DNA from: Amycolatopsis sp. cg9
GTDB lineage: Bacteria > Actinomycetota > Actinomycetes > Mycobacteriales > Pseudonocardiaceae
DNA: 64,000 nucleotides
NCBI RefSeq assembly: GCF_041346945.1
Contig: NZ_CP166850.1
Location: forward strand, 620,001-684,000
Reading direction: 5' to 3'
Translations under genes and position numbers: made by a program
Shown: piece after piece, positions 8,440 to 16,537 of the stretch
How the letters are laid out: every line of letters starts with the position of its first letter
Numbering within the stretch: position 1 is the stretch's first letter
The notes under the pieces: model-generated
The model's database searches: none
Told to the model about the DNA's origin: nothing
Seen by the model: only the letters and a program-made list of their open reading frames with translations

Positions 8440-10107
8440 ATGAGTTCCGATACCTACGACTTCGTCATCGTCGGCGGTGGCTCGGCGGGCTGCGCGCTGG
8501 CGAACCGGCTGTCGGCCGATCCCGCCAACAAGGTCCTCGTCCTGGAAGCGGGCCGGTCGGACTACAAGTGGGACGTCTTCATCCACATGCCGGCCGCGCT
8601 GACCTTCCCGATCGGGTCGAAGTTCTACGACTGGGGTTACCGCAGCGAACCCGAGCCGCACATGAACCGCCGCCGCATCTACCACGCGCGCGGCAAGGTG
8701 CTCGGCGGGTCGTCCAGCATCAACGGGATGATCTTCCAGCGCGGCAACCCGATGGACTACGAACGCTGGGGCGGCGACCCCGGGATGTCCACTTGGGACT
8801 ACGCGCACTGCCTGCCGTACTTCAACCGCATGGAGAACTGCCTCGCCGATGCCCCCGGCGGGCAGTGGCGCGGCCACGACGGTCCGCTCGAACTGGAGCG
8901 CGGCCCGGCGTCGAACCCGTTGTTCCAGGCGTTCTTCGACGCCGCCGAGCAGGCGGGCTACCCGCGCACCGACGACGTCAACGGCTACCGGCAGGAGGGG
9001 TTCGCGGCGTTCGACCGCAACGTCCGGAAAGGACGGCGGCTGTCGGCCGCGGGCGCGTACCTGCACCCGGTGCTGAACCGGCCGAACCTCACGGTGAAGA
9101 CGCACGCGTTCGTGTCGCAGATCCTCTTCGACGGCACGCGCGCGGTCGGGGTCGAGTACACGCAGGGCCGCGGCGTGCCGGGCGAGGTGTACGGCAAGGA
9201 GATCATCCTCTGCGGCGGCGCGATCAACAGCCCGCAGCTGCTGCAGCTGTCCGGCGTCGGCAACGCGGCGGAGCTGGAGAAGCTCGGCATCGACGTCGTC
9301 AAGGACCTGCCGGGCGTCGGCGAGAACCTCCAGGACCACCTGGAGGTGTACATCCAGTACGCCTGCAAGCAGCCGGTGTCGATGCAGCCGTCGCTGGCGA
9401 AGTGGAAGCGGCCCTACATCGGCGCGCAGTGGCTGTTCCTGCGGTCCGGGCCGGCCGCGACCAACCACTTCGAGGGCGGCGGGTTCGTCCGGTCGAACGA
9501 CGAGGTGAAGTACCCGAACCTGATGTTCCACTTCCTGCCGGTGGCGATCCGCTACGACGGTTCGGCACCCACGGAAGGCCACGGCTACCAGGTGCACGTC
9601 GGCCCGATGTACGCCGACACCCGCGGGTCGGTGAAGATCACTTCCACCGATCCGCGGCAGCACCCGGCGATCAAGTTCAACTACCTGTCGACCGAAACCG
9701 ACCGCAAGGAATGGGTCGAAGCCGTGCGGGTGGCGCGGAAGATCCTCAACCAGTCCGCGCTGGACCCGTACAACGGCGGCGAGATCTCGCCGGGGCCGTC
9801 GGTGGAAACGGACGAGGAGATCCTCGACTGGGTCGCCCGGGACGCCGAGACCGCGCTCCACCCGTCGTGCACGGCCAAGATGGGCGTGGACGAGAAGTCC
9901 GTCGTCGACCCGCAGACCATGCGGGTGCACGGCACCGAGGGCCTGCGCGTCGTCGACGCGTCGGTCATGCCCTACATCACCAACGGCAACATCTACGCGC
10001 CGGTGATGATGACCGCCGAGAAGGCCGCCGACCTGATCCTCGGCAACACCCCGCTCGCCCCGCTCAAGCTGCCGTTCTACCGGCACGGGGAAGCCGCCGC
10101 GAAGTAG
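8440..10107 (+). CDS. betA: Choline dehydrogenase (GMC oxidoreductase)
   Basis: The 555-residue flavoprotein oxidises choline to betaine aldehyde. It shows the N-terminal FAD motif [18 protein letters not shown], the GMC signature 1 around [17 protein letters not shown], signature 2 ([14 protein letters not shown]), and the C-terminal catalytic region with HPSCTAKMG and [20 protein letters not shown]. It starts nine bases after the permease with a GGAGG ribosome site, so the three bet genes form one operon. The protein is of normal length for BetA. Confidence 0.92.
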   Translation: MSSDTYDFVIVGGGSAGCALANRLSADPANKVLVLEAGRSDYKWDVFIHMPAALTFPIGSKFYDWGYRSEPEPHMNRRRIYHARGKVLGGSSSINGMIFQRGNPMDYERWGGDPGMSTWDYAHCLPYFNRMENCLADAPGGQWRGHDGPLELERGPASNPLFQAFFDAAEQAGYPRTDDVNGYRQEGFAAFDRNVRKGRRLSAAGAYLHPVLNRPNLTVKTHAFVSQILFDGTRAVGVEYTQGRGVPGEVYGKEIILCGGAINSPQLLQLSGVGNAAELEKLGIDVVKDLPGVGENLQDHLEVYIQYACKQPVSMQPSLAKWKRPYIGAQWLFLRSGPAATNHFEGGGFVRSNDEVKYPNLMFHFLPVAIRYDGSAPTEGHGYQVHVGPMYADTRGSVKITSTDPRQHPAIKFNYLSTETDRKEWVEAVRVARKILNQSALDPYNGGEISPGPSVETDEEILDWVARDAETALHPSCTAKMGVDEKSVVDPQTMRVHGTEGLRVVDASVMPYITNGNIYAPVMMTAEKAADLILGNTPLAPLKLPFYRHGEAAAK

Positions 10108-10122
10108 CCCGGACGCACGAAC

Positions 10123-10149
10123 GCCCGTACCGCCATCCCCGGTACGGGC
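10123..10149 (+). terminator. Hairpin after betA
   Basis: GCCCGTACCG (10123-10132) pairs perfectly with CGGTACGGGC (10140-10149) around a 7-base loop, 16 bases after the betA stop. There is no long T tract, which is common in actinomycete terminators. It probably ends the betB operon. Confidence 0.65.
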
Positions 10150-10208
10150 CTTCGGCGTGCCCGGGAAGTGTGTTGCCCGCTAACGAAAAACTACCCGGGC
10201 GTACCCCC

Positions 10209-10275
10209 TTGACGACGCCGGGAGCCGTGCTCACACTTGTTGCGTATCACAGTTGATGTTCCCCCATGCGCAACA
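10209..10275 (+). promoter_or_regulatory. Promoter and inverted repeat before the ferredoxin gene
   Basis: TTGACG (10209-10214) and CACACT (10232-10237) are 17 bases apart and fit a vegetative actinobacterial promoter. Overlapping and just downstream, TGTTGCG (10238-10244) and CGCAACA (10269-10275) form an inverted repeat spaced 24 bases. The CTTGTTGC string is shared with the gbcA upstream region, suggesting common control. This is inferred. Confidence 0.4.
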
Positions 10276-10288
10276 TAACGGAGGCGAC

Positions 10289-10609
10289 ATGATTCGCGCG
10301 TGCACGGTGGACGAGCTGCCCCCCGGTGAGTCCGTCCGGATCCCCGGGGCCCCCGCCGTCGCGGTGTTCCACACCGAGGCCGGGGAGCTGTACGCCATCG
10401 ACGACACGTGCACCCACCAGGACGCTTCCCTCGCCGACGGCTGGCTCGAAGGCTGCTTCGTCGAGTGCCCGCTGCACGCGGCGCTGTTCGACCTGCGCAC
10501 GGGCGTGCCGACCTGCCTGCCGGCCAAGGAGCCGGTGCGCACGTACCCCGTCCTCGTCGACGACGGGGTCGTCTACGTCCAGGGCGTGGCGGGCGAGGAC
10601 GCCGCGTGA
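10289..10609 (+). CDS. Rieske [2Fe-2S] ferredoxin
   Basis: The 106-residue soluble protein has two cluster-binding motifs, CTHQDASL (C-x-H) and CPLHAALF (C-x-x-H), separated by about 17 residues, which is the spacing of ring-hydroxylating oxygenase ferredoxins. ATG 10289 (MIRACTVDELP) has a GGAGG site before it. It overlaps the next gene by GTGA, so it is translationally coupled to the reductase. It probably carries electrons to the Rieske oxygenase at 3.4 kb, since no other oxygenase is seen in the window. Confidence 0.88.
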   Translation: MIRACTVDELPPGESVRIPGAPAVAVFHTEAGELYAIDDTCTHQDASLADGWLEGCFVECPLHAALFDLRTGVPTCLPAKEPVRTYPVLVDDGVVYVQGVAGEDAA

Positions 10610-11751
10610 AGCGGGTCGCCGTCGTCGGTGCTTCGCTCGCCGGGGTCCGCGCCGCGCAGGAGCTGCGCGCGCAGGGCTACGACGCCGGGATCGTGCTGAT
10701 CGGCGAAGAGCCGCACCTGCCCTACGACCGGCCGCCGCTGTCCAAGGCGTTCCTGGCCGGGACGGCCTCGCCGGCGTCGCTGGAACTGCTCGACGCGGGC
10801 GACCTCGCCTCGCTGGCCCTGGACTTCCGGCTCGGCGTGCGCGCGACGGCACTGGAGCCTTCGAACCGCCGCGTGCTGCTGTCCGACGGCGGCTCGGTGC
10901 ACGCCGACGGCGTCGTCATCGCCACCGGCGGCCGCGCGCGCACGCTGCCGGGGTTCGAGGGCGCCCACACGCTGCGGACGCTCGACGACGCGGTGGCGTT
11001 GCGGTCTTCGCTGGTGCCCGGGGTGCGCGTGGCGATCGTCGGAGCCGGGTTCATCGGGGCCGAGGTGGCCTCGACGTGCCGTTCGCTGGGTCTGGACGTG
11101 GTCGTCCTGGAAGCGCTGGCCGCTCCGCTGGCGCCGGTGCTCGGCCCGTCGCTGGCCGCGGTGTGCGCCCGGCTGCACCGCGACCACGGCACGGACCTGC
11201 GCTGCGGCGTCGCGGTGGCGGGCATGGACGCGGCCGGCGTCCACCTGGCCGACGGCTCGCTCGTCCCGGCCGACGTGGTCGTGACCGGCGTCGGCATGAC
11301 ACCGGCGACGGACTGGCTGGCGGGCTCCGGGTTGAAGGTCGGCGACGGCGTCCACACGGACGCGGGGCTGGTGACTTCGCTGCCGTCCGTGGTCGCCGTC
11401 GGCGACGTGGCCCGCTACCACGCCGGCGGGACCGGCCGGCGGCACGAGCACTGGACGAACGCGTCCGAGCAGGCCCCGGTCGCGGTGGCCAACCTGCTGG
11501 CCGGGCGGACCACGCGGACGTACGAGCCGAGCGGGTACGTCTGGTCGGACCAGTATTCGGGGACCTTGCAGCTGGCCGGGCACCCGCGGCCGGACGACAC
11601 GCTTTCCTACGTCGACGGCGACCCGGCGTCCTCGTCGTTCGTGGCGGCGTTCCAGCGGGACGGCGAGACGGTCGGGGTGTTCGCGCTGAACAACGCGAAG
11701 CTGTTCAACCGCCTGCGCCGGCAGGCCCTGCGCCGGCCCGCGACCGTCTGA
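10606..11751 (+). CDS. FAD/NAD(P)H-dependent ferredoxin reductase
   Basis: The 381-residue protein has two dinucleotide motifs, VAVVGASLAGVRAAQELR at the N terminus for FAD and VAIVGAGFIGAEVASTCRSL mid-protein for NAD(P)H, plus the LPYDRPPLSKAFLAG segment and C-terminal SVVAVGDVARY found in the BphA4/rubredoxin reductase family. The GTG at 10606 sits in a GTGA overlap with the ferredoxin gene. The pair makes a complete electron supply chain NAD(P)H to FAD to Rieske ferredoxin, most likely for glycine-betaine demethylation. Confidence 0.88.
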   Translation: MKRVAVVGASLAGVRAAQELRAQGYDAGIVLIGEEPHLPYDRPPLSKAFLAGTASPASLELLDAGDLASLALDFRLGVRATALEPSNRRVLLSDGGSVHADGVVIATGGRARTLPGFEGAHTLRTLDDAVALRSSLVPGVRVAIVGAGFIGAEVASTCRSLGLDVVVLEALAAPLAPVLGPSLAAVCARLHRDHGTDLRCGVAVAGMDAAGVHLADGSLVPADVVVTGVGMTPATDWLAGSGLKVGDGVHTDAGLVTSLPSVVAVGDVARYHAGGTGRRHEHWTNASEQAPVAVANLLAGRTTRTYEPSGYVWSDQYSGTLQLAGHPRPDDTLSYVDGDPASSSFVAAFQRDGETVGVFALNNAKLFNRLRRQALRRPATV

Positions 11752-11789
11752 AAGCCTCAACCGGGGTTTCAAGGATACGCTTCAGCCAC

Positions 11790-12299
11790 ATGGAGCTGAC
11801 CCTCGACGAACTCCGCGCGTTGACGAGCTGGGCCGCGGCGTGCGCTTCGCGCGTCTTGCCGGTGTACGAAGCCCGCGTCCCCGGCGACACCCGCCCCCGC
11901 TCGGCGATCGAGGCGGCGGAGGCGTTCGCCGCCGGGGATCCGCGCACGAAGGTCCTGCGTACGACGGCCTGGGCCGCCCTCGCGGCGGCGGGCGAGACGA
12001 CCGACCCGGCGGCCTCGGCGGCCGCCCGGTCCGCGGTGGCCGCGGCGGGGGCCGCGTACTTGCACCCACTGGAGTCACCGCACCAGGTGAAGCACATCGT
12101 CGGCCCGGCCCAGCAGGCGGCGCTGGCCTCCGAGCTGGCCGGCGGCGACGCGGCGGCGGAGATCCGGTGGGCCCTCTCGCAAGCCCCGCCTGAGGTGCCG
12201 GACCTGCTTCGCCGCTTCCCGCCGGGAAAGCCGGGCCGCACCCGGCTGGGCGAGCTGCACCGGGAGCTGGAGACCGCCCTGCGCGTCAGCGGGGGCTGA
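11790..12299 (+). CDS. Imm-5-like putative immunity protein
   Basis: The 169-residue alanine-rich helical protein begins MELTLDELRALTSWAAACAS and contains RPRSAIEAAEAFAAGD and the later PHQVKHIVGPAQQAAL segment, a pattern I associate with the small actinobacterial 'putative immunity protein' family. Such proteins are predicted to neutralise toxins, but function is unproven and many copies are orphans. No toxin gene is adjacent. It converges on the next operon with a 14-base overlap. Assignment is from remembered family resemblance. Confidence 0.55.
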   Translation: MELTLDELRALTSWAAACASRVLPVYEARVPGDTRPRSAIEAAEAFAAGDPRTKVLRTTAWAALAAAGETTDPAASAAARSAVAAAGAAYLHPLESPHQVKHIVGPAQQAALASELAGGDAAAEIRWALSQAPPEVPDLLRRFPPGKPGRTRLGELHRELETALRVSGG

Positions 12300-13176
12300 T
12301 CTCCGGGAGCGCCGCCTTCTTGTCCCGGAGCATGTTCCGGACCGCGCGGACGACGGTGTCGATGCCCGCCGCCGGCAGCCGGGCCTGGTGGTCGGGGTGG
12401 CGTTCGTCGGAGATGCCGACGACGATCGCGCTCGCGTCCCCGCTCGAGACGACCAGCCGGAACTCGTGCAGCAGCGCCCGCTCGAACCGGTGGCCGCCGT
12501 CGTCGTCCGCGATCTGCGCGGTGACGCGGGTGCCCTCGCGGATCGCCGTCGAGACGGCCACCACGTCCGCGTAGTGGTACTCGTGGGTCTCTTCCTGGAA
12601 CAATCCGGCCACCCGCAGGTCGATCACGCACCGGTAGAGCCCCAGGTGGTAGTCGGTCGGGCAGATCGCCAGCACGGCGTACTGCGAGAACCGCCAGATC
12701 CCGTCCCGGCCGACCACCGCGCGGGACGTGGGGACCGGACCGGTGACGATCAGCGGCTCGCGCGGGGACTCCTCACGCAGCGGTTGCGCCAGTGGGTCCC
12801 AGTCCGCGGGGTCGAGTTCGAGGTCTTCGGCGGTCAGGTCGAGCCGGTCCAGCGCGCGCCGCCGGACCTTCGCCAGCTCGTGGTCGCGGATCTTGTCGAT
12901 GATGGCGTCCCGCGGCTTGGGGAGCGCCGCCTCGCGAGCGTCGCGGTAGGCCTCGAACAGCAGGAAGCCGCGCACCGCGGCGGCCCCGCCGCCCACGACG
13001 AACACGACGCCGATCGGCCAGGAGCCGGTGATCGACGTGAACACCCCGAACAGGAGCAGGGCGAGCCCGCCGAGCAGGTAACCCCAGACGCGTTGGCGTT
13101 CCCGCTCGCCCGGTACCGCCGCGAAGTAGCGGTCGACGACTTCGCGGCGGTCTTCGCCGTAGTCGGACTCGGTCAT
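12286..13176 (-). CDS. Membrane protein of unknown function (last gene of a four-gene operon)
   Basis: The 296-residue protein has a charged N terminus, two closely spaced membrane helices (about residues 29-70, around LLGGLALLLFGVFTSITGSW and VVFVVGGGAAAVRGFLLF) and a long cytoplasmic or exposed part with beta-strand character. Its ATG (13176) overlaps the upstream stop by four bases, so it is coupled to the VVQAG-motif gene. In the C-terminal part, residues such as GLYRCVIDLRVAGLFQEETHEYHYADVV suggest a PH-like or YcxB-like fold, which is a guess. No family was recognised. Confidence 0.75.
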   Translation of the reverse strand: MTESDYGEDRREVVDRYFAAVPGERERQRVWGYLLGGLALLLFGVFTSITGSWPIGVVFVVGGGAAAVRGFLLFEAYRDAREAALPKPRDAIIDKIRDHELAKVRRRALDRLDLTAEDLELDPADWDPLAQPLREESPREPLIVTGPVPTSRAVVGRDGIWRFSQYAVLAICPTDYHLGLYRCVIDLRVAGLFQEETHEYHYADVVAVSTAIREGTRVTAQIADDDGGHRFERALLHEFRLVVSSGDASAIVVGISDERHPDHQARLPAAGIDTVVRAVRNMLRDKKAALPEISPR

Positions 13177-13700
13177 GCCCGGCCCTCCGTCCCCTGGCTC
13201 GCGGCCAGGACTCGCCACACCCGGTTCTCCGGCGCGGTCACGTGCTCGAGGATCGTCCGGACGTGGTCCGGCCCGGCCGCCGCGACGAGTTCGGCCAGCA
13301 GCCCGGATACGGGTCCGCCGCGCTCCCAGAACCGTCCCCGGTCCTCGTCGGTCAGCAGCAGGAGGAGCCGGGCGTGCGGGAGGTGCGCGGTGCGGCGGAG
13401 CCGGTCGCGGACGGCGGTCAGCTCCCGGCTCGACCGGACCCGGTGCGGCCGGTTGCCGCGCAGCAGCGCCAGCGCGAGGAAGAAGTCCAGCCCGGGATCC
13501 GCGGGCGCCGCCCGGGTGAGGTCCGCGATGGCGGTCTCGTAGTCCCTGCGCGCCAAGGCCCGCAGCCCGTCGGCCCGGAAGTCCCGCTCGGGGCTCGCGG
13601 GGTGGTGGACGTCCCCGAGGTACACGGTCCCTGCTTGGACGACCGTGCCGTGCACGTCGCCGCGCACGGTGTTCCGCGAGCTGTCGCCGGGCTGTTCCAT
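13173..13700 (-). CDS. Small helical protein with N-terminal RHIM/BASS3-like VVQAG motif
   Basis: The 175-residue protein starts with a short disordered, polar segment and then VHGTVVQAGTVYLGDV (about residues 16-31), a hydrophobic-Gly pattern with a V-Q-A-G core. The rest is helical and resembles one or two TPR-like units (LRALARRDYETAIADLTRAA, LDFFLALALLRGN). Bacterial amyloid-signalling motifs of the BASS3 type and animal RHIMs share a (V/I)-Q-x-G core, so this could be an assembly motif. It is coupled to a membrane protein downstream. Function is unknown, and the motif assignment is inferred. Confidence 0.75.
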   Translation of the reverse strand: MEQPGDSSRNTVRGDVHGTVVQAGTVYLGDVHHPASPERDFRADGLRALARRDYETAIADLTRAAPADPGLDFFLALALLRGNRPHRVRSSRELTAVRDRLRRTAHLPHARLLLLLTDEDRGRFWERGGPVSGLLAELVAAAGPDHVRTILEHVTAPENRVWRVLAASQGTEGRA

Positions 13701-13776
13701 GGCCCTACAGTCGCCGGTGCCCGCCGCGATGTTCCGCGCCGGACCAGAACCAGCCGAACGGACGAACGCGGCCGGG

Positions 13777-14763
13777 CTAGAGGGCGAGGTCGTCGAGGTC
13801 CGACTCCAGGCGGGCGCGCCAGGTCCACCGGCGTTCCGTCGTGTCGGCGCCGTCCGCCGCCGGCGGCCCCAGGGGCAGCGCCTGGTCCGTGACCTTGAAC
13901 GTCACCCGGTACGCCAGCACCGAAGCCGCCGTGCGGAGCCAGGTGTCGCCGGTCGAGCCGGTGGGCGGGGCGACGCCCAGCGCGTGGCCGAACCAGGTGG
14001 GGAGGAGGGCGTTCGAGCCGAGGGCGTCGGTGATGCGGGTGCGGAGGCGGACCTGCAGGTCGTGCCACGCCCGTTCGGCGCGTTCCAGCTGCGGCACCAC
14101 CCGCGCCTCGACCGCGTCCGCCTCGCGCAGCGCCAGCCGCGCCTGGTCCGCCGCGGCCTCCGCCGCCGGGATCTCCTCGTCCAGCAGCGTCCGGCGGCGG
14201 GTGGTCAGCGCGCGCAGGCGGGACTCCGCGTCGCCGCGGGAGCGGGAGCCGCGGTCGGTGGCCGCCAGGACCCCGATGACGTCCAGCAGGTCGGCGTCGC
14301 ACCGGGCATGTGCCTCGTGCACCGAAGAAAGGCGCGCGATCTCCTCTTCGTACCGCGCGCGCTGCTCCTTCGTGACGAGTTCCTTGTGCAGGTCGTCCCA
14401 CCGCGCCGCCTCGGCCGCCAGCGCGCGCGTCTCCGCGCCGACGTCGTCGAGGTCGACGCGCGGGACGCCGTCGGCCACGCGGACCGCGCGCTCCAGGGCG
14501 TGGACCTGCTGCTGCAGCCGCTCCAGCCGGCGGCCGAGCAGGTCGATCCGGTCCTCCTGCCGGGTCGCGCCGCCGCTTTCGAGCCGCTCGCTGAGGTCGG
14601 CGACGTCCCGGCGCAAGCGGTCGTCGGTCTCCTCGACGGCGGCACGCAACCCGTCCACCGCCGCGAACAGCTCGTCGAGGTCGCGGCGCGTGGTGTCGAC
14701 GGGCTCGACGTACTCCTGCTCGAACTCGGGGTCGTCGCCGTAGGTCGCGTAGCCGTGGCTCAC
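13777..14763 (-). CDS. Coiled-coil protein of unknown function
   Basis: The 328-residue protein opens with an acidic Tyr-rich stretch (VSHGYATYGDDPEFEQEYVE) and then shows long heptad-like helices from about residue 25 to 230 (RRLERLQQQVHALERAVRV and RLALREADAVEARVVPQLE are examples), ending in a short mixed domain with W-rich segments. GTG 14763 was chosen because it overlaps the upstream stop in a GTGA. A longer reading runs antisense-like through the preceding gene and is rejected. No signal peptide or family was seen. Its partner upstream is a membrane protein, so a membrane-attached scaffold is possible. Confidence 0.7.
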   Translation of the reverse strand: MSHGYATYGDDPEFEQEYVEPVDTTRRDLDELFAAVDGLRAAVEETDDRLRRDVADLSERLESGGATRQEDRIDLLGRRLERLQQQVHALERAVRVADGVPRVDLDDVGAETRALAAEAARWDDLHKELVTKEQRARYEEEIARLSSVHEAHARCDADLLDVIGVLAATDRGSRSRGDAESRLRALTTRRRTLLDEEIPAAEAAADQARLALREADAVEARVVPQLERAERAWHDLQVRLRTRITDALGSNALLPTWFGHALGVAPPTGSTGDTWLRTAASVLAYRVTFKVTDQALPLGPPAADGADTTERRWTWRARLESDLDDLAL

Positions 14764-15308
14764 GGGATCCGGCTTTCCCGCCAGAGCAGCCCGGCCGTGG
14801 CCGCGATCCCCAGCGCCGCCAGGATCGTGCAGACCACCGCCGGCGGCCACGGGAGCAGCGCGCCCACCAGCAACCCCGCCGTCACGCTGCCCGCCCACGC
14901 CGCACGCGTCCGCTCGCGGATGACGTCGCCGACCCGGCGGACCGGCGCGAAGCCGATCCACAGGCCCGCGGCGAACAGCGGGACCAGCGCGAACAGCCAC
15001 ACCGGCGAAAGCACCTCGAACAGCACGAGCGCCCCGGCGACCAGCGGCACCAGCACCGGCGCGGCCGCGAACCACACGACCGCGCGCTGCGTCGCCGCGT
15101 GCCGGGCCTCGAGTTCGGCGTTGGCGAGCCGGTGCTTGGCCTCGTCGAACGCCAGCTCGGCGTCGAGCAGCCGGTGGGCGCTCGCGACGAGCCCGTCCAT
15201 CGCCTCGACGTCGCCGGGCGGGGTCGAAAGCCCGTCGCGCAGGTCCTGCTTGAGCCGGGTCACCCGGCCTTCCGCCAGGTCGCGGTCGTGCTGGGCTGGA
15301 GTCGTCAC
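14760..15308 (-). CDS. Four-helix membrane protein of unknown function
   Basis: The 182-residue protein has an N-terminal charged helical region of about 75 residues, predicted coiled-coil-like (LLDAELAFDEAKHRLANAEL), followed by four hydrophobic segments arranged as two hairpins. It is the first gene of the 15308-to-12286 operon and is coupled to the coiled-coil protein. No known domain was recognised. The layout of helical stalk plus four membrane spans suggests anchoring of a complex. Confidence 0.7.
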   Translation of the reverse strand: MTTPAQHDRDLAEGRVTRLKQDLRDGLSTPPGDVEAMDGLVASAHRLLDAELAFDEAKHRLANAELEARHAATQRAVVWFAAAPVLVPLVAGALVLFEVLSPVWLFALVPLFAAGLWIGFAPVRRVGDVIRERTRAAWAGSVTAGLLVGALLPWPPAVVCTILAALGIAATAGLLWRESRIP

Positions 15309-15361
15309 GCGAACACTTTAAGTGCCGCGGCCGTCACGGCAGGCCAATGCGGCCGGTGCGT

Positions 15362-16537
15362 CTACAAATCACCGAGGGCGGTGACGGGTGACTCCACGCA
15401 GTCGGCGACGAACCGCAGGAACCCGCCGGCCGTGCCGCCGTCGCAGACGCGGTGGTCGAACGCCAGCGTCAGCTCGCAGACCTTGCGCACGCCCAGCTCG
15501 CCGTCGACGACCCACGGCCGGTCGATGATCCGGCCGATGCCGAGGATCGCCGCCTCGGGGTGGTTGATGATCGCCGCGGACCCGTCGACGCCGAAGACGC
15601 CGTAGTTGTTGACGGTGAAGGTGCCGCCGGTGAGGTCCGCGGGCGCCAGCTTGCCGTCCCGCGCGGTGCGGGCCCGGTCGCCGATCGCCGCCGAGAGGTC
15701 CCGCGTCGACAGCGCCCCGGCGTCGCGCACCACCGGCACGACCAGCCCGCGGCCGGTCTGCGCGGCGAACCCGAGGTTGATCTCGTCCAGCAGGACGATC
15801 TCGTCGCCCTCGACGCGCGAGTTCAGCTCCGGGTACTTGCGCAGCCCGGCGACGGCGAACCGCGCGATCAGCCCGAGCAGGCTGACCGGCCGGTCGGACT
15901 TGGCGTTGAGGGCCGCGCGGGCGGCGACCAGCCCGGTCGCGTCGACGTCCACCCAGACCGTGGCCTCGGGGATCTCGCGCCGGGACGTCGTCAGCTTGTC
16001 CGCGACGGCCTTGCGCACGCCGGTCAGCGGGATCCGCTTGCCCTTCGCGACGGGCTTCTTCAGCGCCGCCTCGACGTCGGCCCGGCGGATGATCCCGTCG
16101 GCGCCGGAAGCGGTGACCTTCGCGAGGTCGATCCCGTTGTCCGCGGCCAGTTTCCGGACGAACGGCGAGATCACGCCGGGCGCCTTGGCCTTCGGCGCGG
16201 GCGCCTCCGGACGCCGCGCGCGCTTGCGCCGGGTCGCGGGCGCGGTGCCGTAGCCGATGAGGACGTTGCCGCTGCCGGCGGACGTCGTGACACCGGGTTC
16301 GGCGAACCCGCCGACGCTCAGCAGCGGCGCGCCGACCGGCAGCAGCTGCCCCGGCGCGCCGTGCAGCGCGGACACCACGCCGGCGAACGGCACCGGCACC
16401 TCGACCGCGGCCTTCGCCGTCTCGACCTCGACGACGATCTGGTCGACCTTCACGGTGTCGCCGACGCCGACGTGCCAGTTCAGGATCGCCGCCTCGGTCA
16501 GGCCTTCGCCGAGGTCCGGCAGCAGGAAGTCAGGCAC
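15362..16537 (-). CDS. bkdC: Branched-chain 2-oxoacid dehydrogenase E2 (lipoamide acyltransferase)
   Basis: The 391-residue protein has one N-terminal lipoyl domain (VEVETAKAAVEVPVPFAG, lipoylated K near residue 43), a hinge rich in Arg/Ala/Pro, a subunit-binding domain (PFVRKLAADNGIDLAKVTAS), and a catalytic acyltransferase domain ending in DHRVCDGGTAGGFLRF with the active-site His. It moves the acyl group from E1 to CoA. It overlaps the E1beta gene by eight bases. No E3 gene is nearby, so a shared dihydrolipoamide dehydrogenase is expected elsewhere. Confidence 0.92.
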   Translation of the reverse strand: MPDFLLPDLGEGLTEAAILNWHVGVGDTVKVDQIVVEVETAKAAVEVPVPFAGVVSALHGAPGQLLPVGAPLLSVGGFAEPGVTTSAGSGNVLIGYGTAPATRRKRARRPEAPAPKAKAPGVISPFVRKLAADNGIDLAKVTASGADGIIRRADVEAALKKPVAKGKRIPLTGVRKAVADKLTTSRREIPEATVWVDVDATGLVAARAALNAKSDRPVSLLGLIARFAVAGLRKYPELNSRVEGDEIVLLDEINLGFAAQTGRGLVVPVVRDAGALSTRDLSAAIGDRARTARDGKLAPADLTGGTFTVNNYGVFGVDGSAAIINHPEAAILGIGRIIDRPWVVDGELGVRKVCELTLAFDHRVCDGGTAGGFLRFVADCVESPVTALGDL

